The notes under the pieces: generated by a model
Seen by the model: only the letters and a program-made list of their open reading frames with translations
What the model was told of the DNA's origin: nothing
Databases searched by the model: none
In this document: positions 1-10,376 of the stretch, in pieces
Layout: the number at the start of each line of letters is the position of its first letter
Position numbering within the stretch: the stretch's first letter is position 1
Translations under genes and position numbers: made by a program
NCBI GenBank assembly: GCA_037953625.1
Contig: CM075656.1
Coordinates: forward strand, 75,411,001 to 75,475,000
Reading direction: 5' to 3'
Length of the DNA stretch: 64,000 nt
DNA from: Crotalaria pallida
Lineage: Eukaryota > Streptophyta > Magnoliopsida > Fabales > Fabaceae

Positions 1-303
1 ATAACCGGTTGAAGTTGCACTGTTTGCTGTTTTGCTATTTTGTTGCAATTAGTGTATTTGATTGATTCTGTGGTTGCTAGTTCACATAGTTGTGGGTGGA
101 ATTTTTGCACGAAAATTTATATCCACACTACTTTTATCATATAAAAAGGTTTTGAGGCACCACGATCACTCAGATCATCACTGGTTGTGAGTTCCAGAAA
201 AATTTTCCAAGTTTTAGCAGCACTTTCTTCAAATCGTCGCAACTTTTGACCCGTAACTCGGAATTTGACGAATTTTATATCAAATCGAAGGGAATTTTCT
301 GTC
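1..303. other. Non-coding sequence, probably retrotransposon leader
   Basis: No credible reading frame is visible. The text has the look of the untranslated leader of an Athila-type element: T-rich, with a run resembling sequences found 5' of gag. At about 303 it passes abruptly into the middle of a Tat/Ogre gag reading frame, so a junction lies there. Assignment to the leader of the Athila element that continues at 1867 is my inference; it could instead be another insertion. No LTR end or primer-binding site is seen inside the window. Confidence 0.35.
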
Positions 304-1866
304 CTTGAGTGAAGTGGCTACCTTCGCAGAGTTGATAAAAAAGGGAGCGGACGTAGCCGAAGCCATGAAAAGGCAAGGGAAGAGAGCCAAAGATGACGGC
401 TTGTTGGAGGCATATGCGGCTGAGGAACGAGGGAAGAAGAAAAGTTACAAAGAAATCCCTCCGCCTCGGAAATATGGGAAAGACGAGGAGCCGCCTGCAC
501 TGACCATCTCCAAGGAGTTGGTGTATCAGCTGATAGAGGATTGGTACAAGGAAGGAATACTTAAGAAAGGAGAAGGACGTCGTCCGCCTACGAGCCAACA
601 GATGGATGACCCACGTTATTGCGCTGTTCACAGAGAGGCGAGCACTCACGGTACTATGTCTTGCTACGTCGTGAGGCGTATCTTCCACAGGCTGGTGGGA
701 CAAGGGAAGCTAGTCCTGCCTGAGCAGCCGAGGGAAGAGGACCTGCGAATTCGCCCTCTACCGAACCATGGAGTAAATACCATTAATGGGATAGAAGAGC
801 AAATTTTGGAAGATGAAGAAATGGTGGACAATGAGGAAGGAGAGCTAGAAGAAATACTCAGAAAGGGGATAGCGAAGACAAGGGGATTCCGCATCTTGTT
901 CGCTCAGTTAAATTTGGGAGATGAGGTACAGGCGGAGGCGGATGGGGCTTTGGTAGAAGCTATAATGAAACATGGAGGCGAACTTTGTTCACCCAATGCT
1001 CCCTTGACCCGGCTGGCAAAGGCACACGCCACGGCTCTCATTTTCAAAGAACCCGTTGATTGTGAACAAGGGTTTTGTCACAACAAAGCATTATATGTAG
1101 AAGCAAGTGTTGAGGGTGTCACCATGAGAAGGGCCTTGGTTGACAACGGTTCTGGGGTTAACATCATTCCAGTGGATGTCTTTCATGCCTTGGGGGTACG
1201 GGCGGAAAGGTTACAGAGGTCAACCATGAGGTTGAATGCATTTAATGGGGCAGCAGTGGCTGTAATAGCCAGTGTGGTCCTGCGCTTAAGGGTGGGAGCC
1301 ATTGCAACAACAAATACTTTCCAAATCGTAGCAGGCAAGCCCAGTTACCACATTCTGCTCGGAAGGCCATGGATCCACCAGCATCGTTGTGTGCCGTCCA
1401 CGCTCCATCAATGTGTAAAGTCGAGCTACAGAGGTGGGAACATTGTGATACCAGCGGTTCAAGCTCCATTTGAAGCGTCTGAGCTTCACATGATTGAAGC
1501 TTCATTGTTCAGAGAAGTCGCCCCCACAGGAGCTAACACGATCCGAAGAATGGAGCCAGTACGCTTTGTCAAAGAAAAAGGAAAGGGCGGAGCTTCAACG
1601 AGTGGTTTCAAAAAGCCACGAGGCGATATGGACTTTAGGGACTTTAGGGACCTCAATAAAGCTTGCCCAAAAGATGATTTTCCTCTTCTCCACATCGATG
1701 GTATGATAGACGCCACTGCATCTCATGAAAGGTTTTCATTCATGGATGGGTTCAGCGGGTACAACCAAATCCGGATGTCCCCAGGAGATGAAGAGAAGAT
1801 AGCTTTTAGGACCCCTGTGGGAAACTTTCATTATGTGGTAATGCCCTTTGGCTTGAAGAAAACTCC
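304..1866 (+). pseudogene. Tat/Ogre-lineage gag C-terminus, protease and RT start (element A fragment)
   Basis: An open frame of about 520 codons (running on to 1882 through foreign bases) carries the C-terminal gag region with a partial zinc-finger-like segment (CAVHREASTHGTMSCY), then a retroviral-type aspartic protease (ALVDNGSGVNIIP; flap and ILLGRPWIH towards the end), then the beginning of a reverse transcriptase (FRDLNKACPKDDFPL, FMDGFSGYNQIRM, VMPFGLK). The family is Ty3/gypsy, Tat/Ogre lineage. The gag N-terminus is missing at the left, the RT stops before the YxDD active site, and the stretch between protease and RT is far too short: the RT fingers are absent, with a tandem GACTTTAGG at 1631-1650 at the likely deletion point. 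The codon after 1866 belongs to the next element. Not functional as it stands. The rest of the same lineage resumes at 10377. Confidence 0.85.
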
Positions 1867-2131
1867 TTCGTCTGGATCCTGAAAAAGCCGTTTTACTATT
1901 TCTTTTTTATTTTACAAGTTTTATTTTCTTAGTTTTTGGTCTCTGATTTAATTGTTTGACTTGGTTCCCTTTTGAATTTTGTCCTCAAACTTTTTGTGGT
2001 ATGTTTTCATGATTTTAGGGTGCTGAAAAAAATAAAGAAAAAATTTTAAAAAAATAAAAAAAATTTGTTGCCTATTTTGGTCATGTATATTAGTGACAGT
2101 TTGCTATGCTACATGGTGTTCTGTTCAGTAC
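1867..2131 (+). other. Leader of element B upstream of gag
   Basis: T- and A-rich sequence without coding potential, joining the broken Tat/Ogre RT frame on its left to gag on its right. The longest A-rich stretch is at 2024-2060. The frame of gag is open a few codons upstream of the first ATG, but I take ATG at 2132 as the start because it leads directly into the conserved N-terminus. Confidence 0.5.
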
Positions 2132-3346
2132 ATGACTAGGGGCAACCCAAGCTACTTGCATCTATATAATCCTGAAATTGATAGAACTTATCACAGACTA
2201 GTTAGACAAAATAGGAATCAGTCCATAGGTAGTGAGTCTATTGAGTCTTTACATAGTGAGTCTGCTTCTTTTTCTTCTATTCCTATAAATTCTGATTCTT
2301 ATTCTGATTATTCTGAAAATATGGCTCAACCTCCACCACATGAGAGGACATTGAGGGAGCTGGCTGCACCTGATTTCACTATTGAAGATTTGTGCATCCA
2401 GTATCCCGATGACCCGTATGAGCTAAGGTCTGGACTAATTCATTTGTTGCCCAAGTTTAATGGTCTTGCAGGTGAGGATCCTCATAAACATCTCAAGCAG
2501 TTCCATATTGTCTGTGCTACTATGAAACCACATGATGTGCAAGAGGATCATGTTTGTCTTAAGGCATTCCCACACTCCCTAGAGGGGCTAGCCAAGGATT
2601 GGTTGTACGATCTGGCCCCTGGTTCTATCACAGTCTGGGATGACCTGAAGAGGGCATTTTTGGAGAAATTCTTCCCTGCATGCAGAACAACAGCAATCCG
2701 AAAGGATATATCAGGGATCAGGCAACAAAGTGGAGAAAGTCTCTATGAGTATTGGGAGAGATTCAAGAGACTGTGTGCGAGCTGCCCCCACCATCAGATC
2801 TCAGAGCAGCTGCTTATTCAATATTTCTATGAAGGTCTCAACCTCATGGAGAGAAACATGCTTGATGCTGCAAGTGGTGGTGCCCTAGGAGACATGACAC
2901 CTTTAGAAGCCAGAGTCAAGATTGAGAAGATGGCTTCCAATTGTCAACAATTCCATGCAAGGGGCAACAACGATGCAATCATAGTGAGAGGAGTGAATGA
3001 TGTTGGCACAAGTTCTGGTAAGGTTGAGAAGCTTGAACAGAAGATAGATTCACTTACAACTTTGGTCACTCAATTGGCCATCAACCAGAAGAAGTTGTCT
3101 CTGCCTGCTAGATTATGTGGCATATGCACATCCGCTGAGCACCCCACAGATGCATGCCCTTCTGTGCAGCAGCAGCCCACGACTGGTGCTGACCAACCTG
3201 AGGCATATGCCGCCAACATCTTCAACAGTAGAAACCAGCAACCACAAAACTTTGATCTCTCTACCAATAGATACAACCCTGGTTGGAGGAACCATCCCAA
3301 CCTGAGATGGTCTGATCAGCAGCAACCTTCACAGGTTCAATTTTAG
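2132..3346 (+). CDS. Athila-type gag (capsid/nucleocapsid), element B
   Basis: Structural protein of the retrotransposon particle. The Retrotrans_gag domain is seen in the middle of the frame (GEDPHKHLKQF, AKDWLYDL, WDDLKRAFLEKFFP, ESLYEYWERFKRLC, IQYFYEGL), followed by a zinc knuckle of form C-X2-C-X4-H-X4-C (CGICTSAEHPTDAC). The frame ends at a TAG at 3344-3346, but the same frame continues without any gap into the Gln/Pro-rich spacer and pol, so the TAG most probably interrupts a single gag-pol frame rather than being a natural terminus. ATG at 2132 is preferred as the start; the open frame reaches 2093 without an ATG. Confidence 0.8.
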   Translation: MTRGNPSYLHLYNPEIDRTYHRLVRQNRNQSIGSESIESLHSESASFSSIPINSDSYSDYSENMAQPPPHERTLRELAAPDFTIEDLCIQYPDDPYELRSGLIHLLPKFNGLAGEDPHKHLKQFHIVCATMKPHDVQEDHVCLKAFPHSLEGLAKDWLYDLAPGSITVWDDLKRAFLEKFFPACRTTAIRKDISGIRQQSGESLYEYWERFKRLCASCPHHQISEQLLIQYFYEGLNLMERNMLDAASGGALGDMTPLEARVKIEKMASNCQQFHARGNNDAIIVRGVNDVGTSSGKVEKLEQKIDSLTTLVTQLAINQKKLSLPARLCGICTSAEHPTDACPSVQQQPTTGADQPEAYAANIFNSRNQQPQNFDLSTNRYNPGWRNHPNLRWSDQQQPSQVQF

Positions 3347-6300
3347 AACAATTCTAGACCACCATATGTACCTCCTCCAGTCCAGCAACAGAGACAACAA
3401 CAGGCTAATTCTGCACCACCAGCTCCTAGTACTGAGCAGCAGCCTTCATTGGAAGAGCTGATGAAACAGATGACCATGCAAAATATCCAATTCCAACAGG
3501 AAACTAGAGCATCCATTCAAAGACAAGAGGCCTCCATTCAATCTTTGACCAATCAGATGGGACAGATGGCAACAGCAATCAACACTATGCAATCTCAGAA
3601 TTCTAACAAGTTGCCATCCCAAACAGTGATCAATCCAAACCAGAATGTGAATGTCATTAGTCTAAGGTCAGGGAAGCAGATTGTCACACCCACACCAGAA
3701 TCTGACCTCAACAAAGATGATTTAGTTTCAACCAACAAGAAGAGCCAAATGGTCGAGGAGAGTGAGCACACAAGTACCAGAAAATCCCATCCAGCTCAGC
3801 CTTCCACAAGCACAACACCTGCTGCTGCCCAACAACCACCCCCCATTCCTCTTCCTTTCCCACCAAGGGGGGTGACTCAAAGCAAGAAAATGGAAGAGAT
3901 TGACAAAGAGATACTTGACACATTCAGGAAGGTGGAAGTCAACATACCCCTTCTTGATGCAATCAAGCAGATTCCAAGGTATGCAAAGTTCTTGAAGGAT
4001 CTATGCACACACAAACGGAAGCTCAAGGGCAATGAGAGGATCAGCATGGGAAGAAATGTCTCTGCTCTTATAGGTAAACTCGTCCCTCATATTCCTGAAA
4101 AGTGTAAGGATCCTGGAACTTTCTCTGTGCCTTGTATCATAGGTAATACTAAATTTGAGAATGCTTTGCTAGATTTAGGAGCATCTATTAATGTTATGCC
4201 TATGTCTGTTTTCAAGTCTCTTTCACTTGGACCTCTTCAACCTACGGGTGTGGTTATTCACTTGGCAAATAGATCTACTGCCTACCCCGCAGGTTTGATA
4301 GAGGATGTCCTGGTTCGGGTTGAAGAGCTTATCTTTCCTGCTGATTTTTATATTCTTGATATGGAAGAGGACACCTCTCGTAGTGCTGTCCCTATCATAT
4401 TAGGGAGACCATTTTTGAAAACAGCCCGAACCAAGATAGATGTGCATGCATGTACACTTTCCATGGAATTTGATGACAGTGTGGTTCGATTCAATATTTT
4501 TGATGCTATGAAACATTTTTCTGATGACCACTCTGTCTTTCATGTTGACTTGATTGATGATCTGATTGATGAGCATTTTCTAGACTTTTTGCATGATTAT
4601 GATTTGCCATCTTTCACTAGCTCATTTACTTGTTTTGCATGTTCTGATTCCGAAATGTGCACTGCATGCATTGAAATTGACCAGTTTTTAAATTCTGCTA
4701 CTGCATCTGTTGATTCATATGATATAGATTCAGATCATGCTAACCCTAACCCCATTTCTGTTATGCATGAGTGTAATCCATTTGTTCAGGTGCAGGCGGC
4801 AGAATCCAATTCTGCTGCTCCTTTAGTTCCATCTGTGATGCAGGCACCTTTATTGGACCTGAAGCTCCTTCCTCCTCATCTCAAATATGCTTACTTGGAG
4901 GCTGAGCAGAAACTTCCAGTGATCATCTCTACCTCCCTTTCTGTTGATCAAGAGAAGAAGCTGCTGGATGTGATTAGAGCAAACAAAAGGGCAATAGGAT
5001 GGACTTTGGCAGACATACCTGGTATTAGCCCCTCCATGTGCATGCATCGGATTTTATTGGAGGATGGGGCTAAACCAGTGAGACAACCCCAGAGACGGTT
5101 GAATCCCCAGATTCTTGATGTGGTGAAGAAAGAGGTCACCAAGCTGCTGCAAGCTGGCATTATCTACCCCATTTCAGACAGCACTTGGGTAAGCCCGGTT
5201 CAAGTAGTTCCCAAGAAGTCTGGGGTGACAGTTGTCAAAAATGAGAAGGATGAGCTGATTCCCACTAGAGTGCAGAACAGTTGGAGAGTCTGCATTGATT
5301 ATAGGAAGCTCAACCAGGCGACCCGCAAGGATCACTTTCCTCTTCCCTTCATTGATCAGATGTTGGAGCGCCTGACAAGTAAATCTCACTATTGCTTCTT
5401 AGATGGTTTCTCTGGTTATTTCCAAATCTGTATTGCACCAGAGGACCAACATAAGACTACATTTACCTGTCCTTTTGGTACATTTGCTTATAGGAAGATG
5501 CCTTTTGGCCTATGCAATGCTCCTGACACTTTTCAAAGATGTATGATGAGTATTTTTAATGACTTACTTGAGCATTGCATAGAGGTCTTCATGGATGATT
5601 TTAGTGTATATGGTTCCTCTTTTGATGCATGTCTTGATAGTTTGTCTAAGGTGCTTAATAGGTGCATTGAGACTAACCTTGTCTTGAATTTTGAAAAATG
5701 TCATTTTATGGTAGAACAAGGCATAGTCTTAGGGCACATTATTTCGCATAAGGGCATAGAGGTTGACCCTGCTAAGCTGCATGTAATATCACATTTGCCT
5801 TACCCCTCTTGCGTGCGAGAGGTGCGTTCTTTTCTTGGCCATGCAGGTTTCTATCGCAGGTTTATTCAGAACTTTAGCAAGATAGCCCTTCCACTATCCA
5901 ACTTGCTTCAAAAGGATACCGCATTTGACTTTGGAGACCAATGCAAGAAGACATTTGATGAGCTAAAGAGAGCACTCACCACCACTCCCATCATCCAACC
6001 ACCTGACTGGACTCTCCCATTTGAGCTCATGACCGATGCCTCGAATTATGCTTTGGGAGCAGTTCTCTCCCAAAGGGTTGGTAAGATGTCTCATGTGATT
6101 TATTATGCATCTAGGACTTTAGATTCAGCACAAGTTAATTACACCACAACTGAAAAAGAGTTGTTAGCCATTGTCTTTGCACTTGATAAGTTTAGATCAT
6201 ATCTATTAGGTTCTAAGGTTGTGGTGTATACTGATCATGTTGCTCTGAAGTATCTTTTGAAAAAGACAGATTCCAAACCTAGGTTGATTAGATGGATGTT

Positions 6301-7420
6301 GCTCCTCCAGGAGTTTGATCTTGAGATTCAGGATCGGAGTGGTGCACATAACCTTGTCGCAGACCACTTGAGTAGAATAGAGAGAGAGGAGGATGCATTT
6401 CCTATCCGGGATGACTTCCCGGATGAGCAGCTTTTAGTTTTGCATGTTTCACATCCCCCTCCCCTTATTCCTTGGTTTGCTGATATTGTAAATTATATAG
6501 TTGCATCTGTTTTTCCACCCTTGGCATCCAAAGCTCAAAGAGACAAATTGAAGAGCGATGCCAAGTATTATGTATGGGATGACCCCTATTTGTGGCGTTT
6601 TTGCAGTGATCAGGTCATTCGCAGGTGCATTCCAGACCAGGAGATCCAATCGGTTCTCCAATTTTGCCATGCTTCACCAGTTGGAGGCCACCTTGGCACT
6701 CAAAGGACAGCACGAAAGGTGCTGGATTCTGGATTTTATTGGCCTACCATCTTCAAGGATGCAAGCAAAATCTGCAGCTCATGTGAGCAATGTCAAAGGG
6801 CAGGAGGCACCCTATCTTGGAGGCAACAGATGCCGCAACAACCTATGTTGTTCTGTGAGGTGTTTGATGTCTGGGGTATAGATTTCATGGGCCCCTTTCC
6901 TGTTTCTTTTGGTTTTTATTATATCTTACTTGCTGTGGATTATGTATCCAAATGGGTGGAAGCTAAGGCCACCAGGACTAATGATGCTCAGGTTGTTGTA
7001 GATTTTGTCAGGACTAATATCCTTTGCAGGTTTGGCATACCTAGAGCCATAGTCAGTGATCAAGGCACACACTTCTGCAATAGATCCATGCAAGCTTTGC
7101 TCAAGAAGTATGGGGTTGTGCACAAAGTTTCTACACCATATCACCCCCAAACCAATGGGCAAGCTGAGATTTCAAACAGAGAGATCAAGCGGATTTTGGA
7201 GAAGATGGTGAAGCCTAATAGAAAGGATTGGAGCACACGATTGGAGGATGCTCTATGGGCCCATCGGACTGCTTACAAGGCACCCATAGGGATGTCACCT
7301 TATCGGGTTGTTTTTGGTAAGGCATGCCACCTGCCTGTGGAGATAGAGCACCGTGCATATTGGGCTGTGAAGCAATGTAACTTAGCTCTTGATCAAGCGG
7401 GTGAGGAGAGGAAGCTGTAG
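3347..7420 (+). CDS. Athila-type pol: protease, RT, RNase H, integrase (element B)
   Basis: Same frame as gag, with no internal stop until TAG at 7418-7420. After a Gln-rich spacer and a coiled-coil-like stretch come an aspartic protease with the Athila-style DLGASIN motif (about 4165) and ILGRPFLKTA; a reverse transcriptase (DYRKLNQATRKDHFPLPFID, DGFSGYFQI, FGLCNAP, active site FMDD near 5590); RNase H (TDASNYALGAVLSQ, TTEKELLAIVFALDKF, TDH); an integrase with H-H-C-C zinc site near 6665-6795 and catalytic D, D and E in GIDFMGP, SDQGTHF and NGQAEISNREI. All catalytic motifs look intact. No ATG follows the upstream TAG directly, so it would be translated only by readthrough from gag. Very similar to element C at 60661-64000. 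Confidence 0.85.
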   Translation, partial: NNSRPPYVPPPVQQQRQQQANSAPPAPSTEQQPSLEELMKQMTMQNIQFQQETRASIQRQEASIQSLTNQMGQMATAINTMQSQNSNKLPSQTVINPNQNVNVISLRSGKQIVTPTPESDLNKDDLVSTNKKSQMVEESEHTSTRKSHPAQPSTSTTPAAAQQPPPIPLPFPPRGVTQSKKMEEIDKEILDTFRKVEVNIPLLDAIKQIPRYAKFLKDLCTHKRKLKGNERISMGRNVSALIGKLVPHIPEKCKDPGTFSVPCIIGNTKFENALLDLGASINVMPMSVFKSLSLGPLQPTGVVIHLANRSTAYPAGLIEDVLVRVEELIFPADFYILDMEEDTSRSAVPIILGRPFLKTARTKIDVHACTLSMEFDDSVVRFNIFDAMKHFSDDHSVFHVDLIDDLIDEHFLDFLHDYDLPSFTSSFTCFACSDSEMCTACIEIDQFLNSATASVDSYDIDSDHANPNPISVMHECNPFVQVQAAESNSAAPLVPSVMQAPLLDLKLLPPHLKYAYLEAEQKLPVIISTSLSVDQEKKLLDVIRANKRAIGWTLADIPGISPSMCMHRILLEDGAKPVRQPQRRLNPQILDVVKKEVTKLLQAGIIYPISDSTWVSPVQVVPKKSGVTVVKNEKDELIPTRVQNSWRVCIDYRKLNQATRKDHFPLPFIDQMLERLTSKSHYCFLDGFSGYFQICIAPEDQHKTTFTCPFGTFAYRKMPFGLCNAPDTFQRCMMSIFNDLLEHCIEVFMDDFSVYGSSFDACLDSLSKVLNRCIETNLVLNFEKCHFMVEQGIVLGHIISHKGIEVDPAKLHVISHLPYPSCVREVRSFLGHAGFYRRFIQNFSKIALPLSNLLQKDTAFDFGDQCKKTFDELKRALTTTPIIQPPDWTLPFELMTDASNYALGAVLSQRVGKMSHVIYYASRTLDSAQVNYTTTEKELLAIVFALDKFRSYLLGSKVVVYTDHVALKYLLKKTDSKPRLIRWMLLLQEFDLEIQDRSGAHNLVADHLSRIEREEDAFPIRDDFPDEQLLVLHVSHPPPLIPWFADIVNYIVASVFPPLASKAQRDKLKSDAKYYVWDDPYLWRFCSDQVIRRCIPDQEIQSVLQFCHASPVGGHLGTQRTARKVLDSGFYWPTIFKDASKICSSCEQCQRAGGTLSWRQQMPQQPMLFCEVFDVWGIDFMGPFPVSFGFYYILLAVDYVSKWVEAKATRTNDAQVVVDFVRTNILCRFGIPRAIVSDQGTHFCNRSMQALLKKYGVVHKVSTPYHPQTNGQAEISNREIKRILEKMVKPNRKDWSTRLEDALWAHRTAYKAPIGMSPYRVVFGKACHLPVEIEHRAYWAVKQCNLALDQAGEERKL

Positions 7421-7780
7421 TTGAGTGAGCTAGATGAGATCCGTTTGGAGGCTTATGAGAACTCCAAGTTCTACAAAGAGAAGACCAAGAAGCTCCATGA
7501 TAGCTCAATTTGCAGAAAGGAGTTCTTGGTTGGTCAAAAAGTGTTGCTCTACAACTCTAGGCTTGGACTCATGAGTGGAAAGCTCCGCTCTAAATGGATT
7601 GGACCGTTTGTAGTCACCCAGGTGTTTCCTTATGGCACTGTGGAGATCAAGAGTGAGTCAACAGACAAGAGATCTAAAGTCAATGGCCACCCACTCAAGC
7701 CTTTCCTTACTACCCCTTCTTTGGATGATGCACCTGTGGAGGAAGCCTCATTGGTCGACCCCATTTTTGACCCACCATGA
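7421..7780 (+). pseudogene. C-terminal tail of element B integrase, cut off by TAG
   Basis: Continuation of the same frame beyond TAG 7418-7420. It carries the integrase C-terminal region with the chromatin-like SH3-fold segment (VGQKVLLYNSRLGLMSGKL, KWIGPFVVTQVFPYGTVEI). In element C this region is fused in frame to the integrase, with CAG at the place of the TAG. A separate start is unlikely; this is the severed end of the polyprotein. Confidence 0.8.
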
Positions 7781-9250
7781 TTTAGGGAGTCTTCTTTTCT
7801 CCTTCCTTACTACTTTTATTCCACTTGTCTATATCTGTCTGATTCTGCTATTTGTGTTCCATTGAGGACAATGTGTGATTTATGTGTGTGGGGGGGAGAG
7901 TAGTTTAGGTTGCATATTTTTGCTTTGATTTTTTTTAGGTTTTGCTAAGTTTTGGGCATTTTCTTGCATGTTTTTGCTTCATTTTAGTAGAGTCTTGGTA
8001 TCTTGTGTCTGAATTCATGCATTTCTGTGTGTAAAGTTGCTTTTGATAATTAAGAGGTGGTAACACTATGATAGAATTGTCCCTTTTGTGAGGATTTGAG
8101 CCTTAATTGTGGGTGGATTGCTATATATGCCACCTAATTTTTCTTTCATGTGTGATTGCACTCTGGATTACTTGCACTCTAGAACTTGACTTGACTCTTG
8201 TTGATACTTGATATTCCCATGCACATTTTGAAATGATTTAGGCATTTTTTTTCTTGAATAAGCCACAAGCCATATGAGCCTACCTTGAATGAATTTATCC
8301 TTTGATAGCCCCTTTGAGCCTTTATATCCCTTTTCTTTGTTCTTTAGCTCATTACAAGCCTATGACTGAAAAACCATGATTGTCCTAACCTTAGGGAATG
8401 TTGGAGCTTTGGAATTGTTTTGGGAATGGGTATTAAGTAAGCGAGGGTGCTTTGTTCTTCATCTCTTGTGAGTTCTGGGTTTTGCCTCTATGGTCGGTGA
8501 CGTAATTATGGCTTTATCTCATTATGCCATTTTTATTGTTTCTTCTTTTCTTTCGTTCATGAAGTTCTGCAATGTAATGCAATTAAAAAAAAAAGAAGAA
8601 GACAAAAAAAAATGGAATAAAAGGTTGATTGAGGCATGGAGGATTGGAATTAGAGGTTGTTGTTATGTTTACCATTTCATTCTGGGGTGGATTGTGCTTA
8701 TTTTTTTACTTGTTCCCCATTGCTCCTCTATTCCCTGGGTTTTAGCTACATTTCCCATATTTTTATCCTACCTTGTCCTTGGCCCCATTACAACCCTGAA
8801 AAGACCTTTTGATCTTAATGTGCATGTGTGTTGATTGTTGATGTTAGAGGCTTGTCAAGCTTATGGTTGTGTTTGTTTTTCATGATGTGCCTTGAGTGTA
8901 AACACTGATTAACCTTAAACACTTGAGTGTAAACACTATTGAGTGATCCTTGTGAGTTTCTATCATCTTTGTGACTACCCTCTTGATGTCATTGGTTTTC
9001 TTTGCATATTTGAAATAATTGGATGATGTTCATGAATGCCTTGATTCTTTGGTCCTTATTTTCTTCGTGTGCTCGATTTTGCCCATTTCTTTGCATTTCC
9101 TAGAATTCATTGTGAAGTATGTAATCTCTTAGGTTTGCATTCATTAGTTTTAGTAATCTTGTTGCATGATTCACTTTGGTGCATATTGATTTTCTCAGTC
9201 CTAATTCTTAGTTTTGCCCAGGAGTGCAAAAGGATAAGTGTGGGGGTATT
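7781..9250 (+). other. Long 3' untranslated region of element B with polypurine tract
   Basis: About 1.47 kb between the integrase stop and the LTR. No conserved reading frame is seen; the short open frames here (for example 8490-8834) have no recognisable domain. The matching stretch of element C (59177-60660) has about the same length and is alignable along its length, so it is a regular part of this family; Athila elements are known to carry a long region here, in some members an env-like ORF, of which I see no trace. A G-run (7889-7895) and the PPT-like AAGTGTGGGGGTATT at 9236-9250 directly before the LTR are the landmarks. Confidence 0.7.
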
Positions 9251-10376
9251 TGATGAGCATTTTATTTCCCATTATTCCTTGCATTATTTTACTCCTATTA
9301 TTGATACTTGTTGCCTATTTGACATTGTTTAGCTTGATTTAGTGATTTAGAGTTTATTGGACTAATATTCTGAATATTGTTTAATTTGGGATTATTTAGC
9401 CTAATTAATTCTATTTCTATTTTCAGGTCATATTTGGCTCAAGGGTTTTTTGGACATTTTGGGAATGAAGATTTAATGTTGGAAGAGAAGATATATGATG
9501 AAGTGAAGATTGTAATCTATCTTTAGGATTAGTTGAGATTTAGTTATATCTTTTAAGATTTAGATTTTATCTATAAGATATTTTTAGATTTAATTTAGAG
9601 ATAAGCTTTCCTTAGGATTTGGGCCCATGATTTAGGCCCGTTTTGTGATTTAAAAAGCCAAATTCGTGTAAACCCTGGAGAGACCTTCCATTCACGTTTT
9701 TTTACATTCTCTCTCATAGAGAAGGCTTAGTTTTGCTCTCCAAGCTTGTGGTGGCTGCTAGGGTTTCTCTCTCTTCCCTTTTTTCTACACGTTTTTTGGT
9801 ATTTTTCTTCATGGAAGGCTAAACTCTTAGGTTAAATCCCTTTGGTAATGTATCACATACTCTTGAGGTTTTGTTCTTAATGCTATTTCGTTTTTATTCA
9901 CTGTTTTCATGCTTATTGATATGTTATGGTTCGCTTAGTTCCATTGTATAGAGATAATCCATGTGTATGAATGCTTAATTTATGCAAACTCGTAAAAACT
10001 CCATGCGTTGGCTTTTAATGCTTAATTAGAGGTTTGGATTTTGGGGTGAGAATTGAATTTTCGCTTAGTATTTAATTCTCACGAGTTGGACAGTGAAGAG
10101 GAAAGAAATTGATCTTTTGTGACCGATGATAGAGTTGTGAACGCGAGCCAAAGGGGTTTATCCGCTTTTCCTTATCTGTTTCTTCGTTTTGATTTAATTC
10201 TGTTTTGATTTCAATTATTCAATATTCAATACAAAAAAAAACCCCCCCTGTTTTCTATGCATACTATGTGTTCGACCTTTTGCTTGATAAGATATTCCTT
10301 GGGAGACGACCTAGGAGTCACTTCCTAGTACTATACTTTAAACTGTTTTTATTTGTATCGGGTACGGCCTTGATCA
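9251..10376 (+). repeat. 3' LTR of element B (1126 bp)
   Basis: Starts TGATGAGCATTTTATTTCCC immediately after the polypurine tract and ends CGGCCTTGATCA, giving a TGAT...ATCA terminal inverted pair. The LTR of element C (58120-59176, minus strand) has the same start and nearly the same end (CGGCCTCGATCA), which fixes both borders. The next base to the right is already in the Tat/Ogre pol frame of element A. A short C-run at 10242-10248 corresponds to a 15-base run in the C copy. Confidence 0.85.

Larger units (their letters stand above)
1867..10376 (+). mobile_element. Athila/Cyclops-lineage Ty3/gypsy retrotransposon (element B), no 5' LTR in place
   Basis: Contents in order: leader remnant (1867-2131), gag, protease, RT, RNase H, integrase in one frame broken by two TAG stops (2132-7780), a long 3' untranslated region, a polypurine tract and one LTR (9251-10376). 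The lineage call rests on the DLGASINVMP protease, the FMDD reverse transcriptase and close agreement with the Athila-type element at 58120-64000. A Tat/Ogre pol frame lies on both sides (to 1866 and from 10377), which suggests B inserted into element A. No LTR is found at the left side: either a deletion removed the 5' LTR together with about 1.3 kb of A pol, or the 5' LTR lies left of position 1 with leader at 1-303 and an Ogre fragment in between. Confidence 0.85.
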
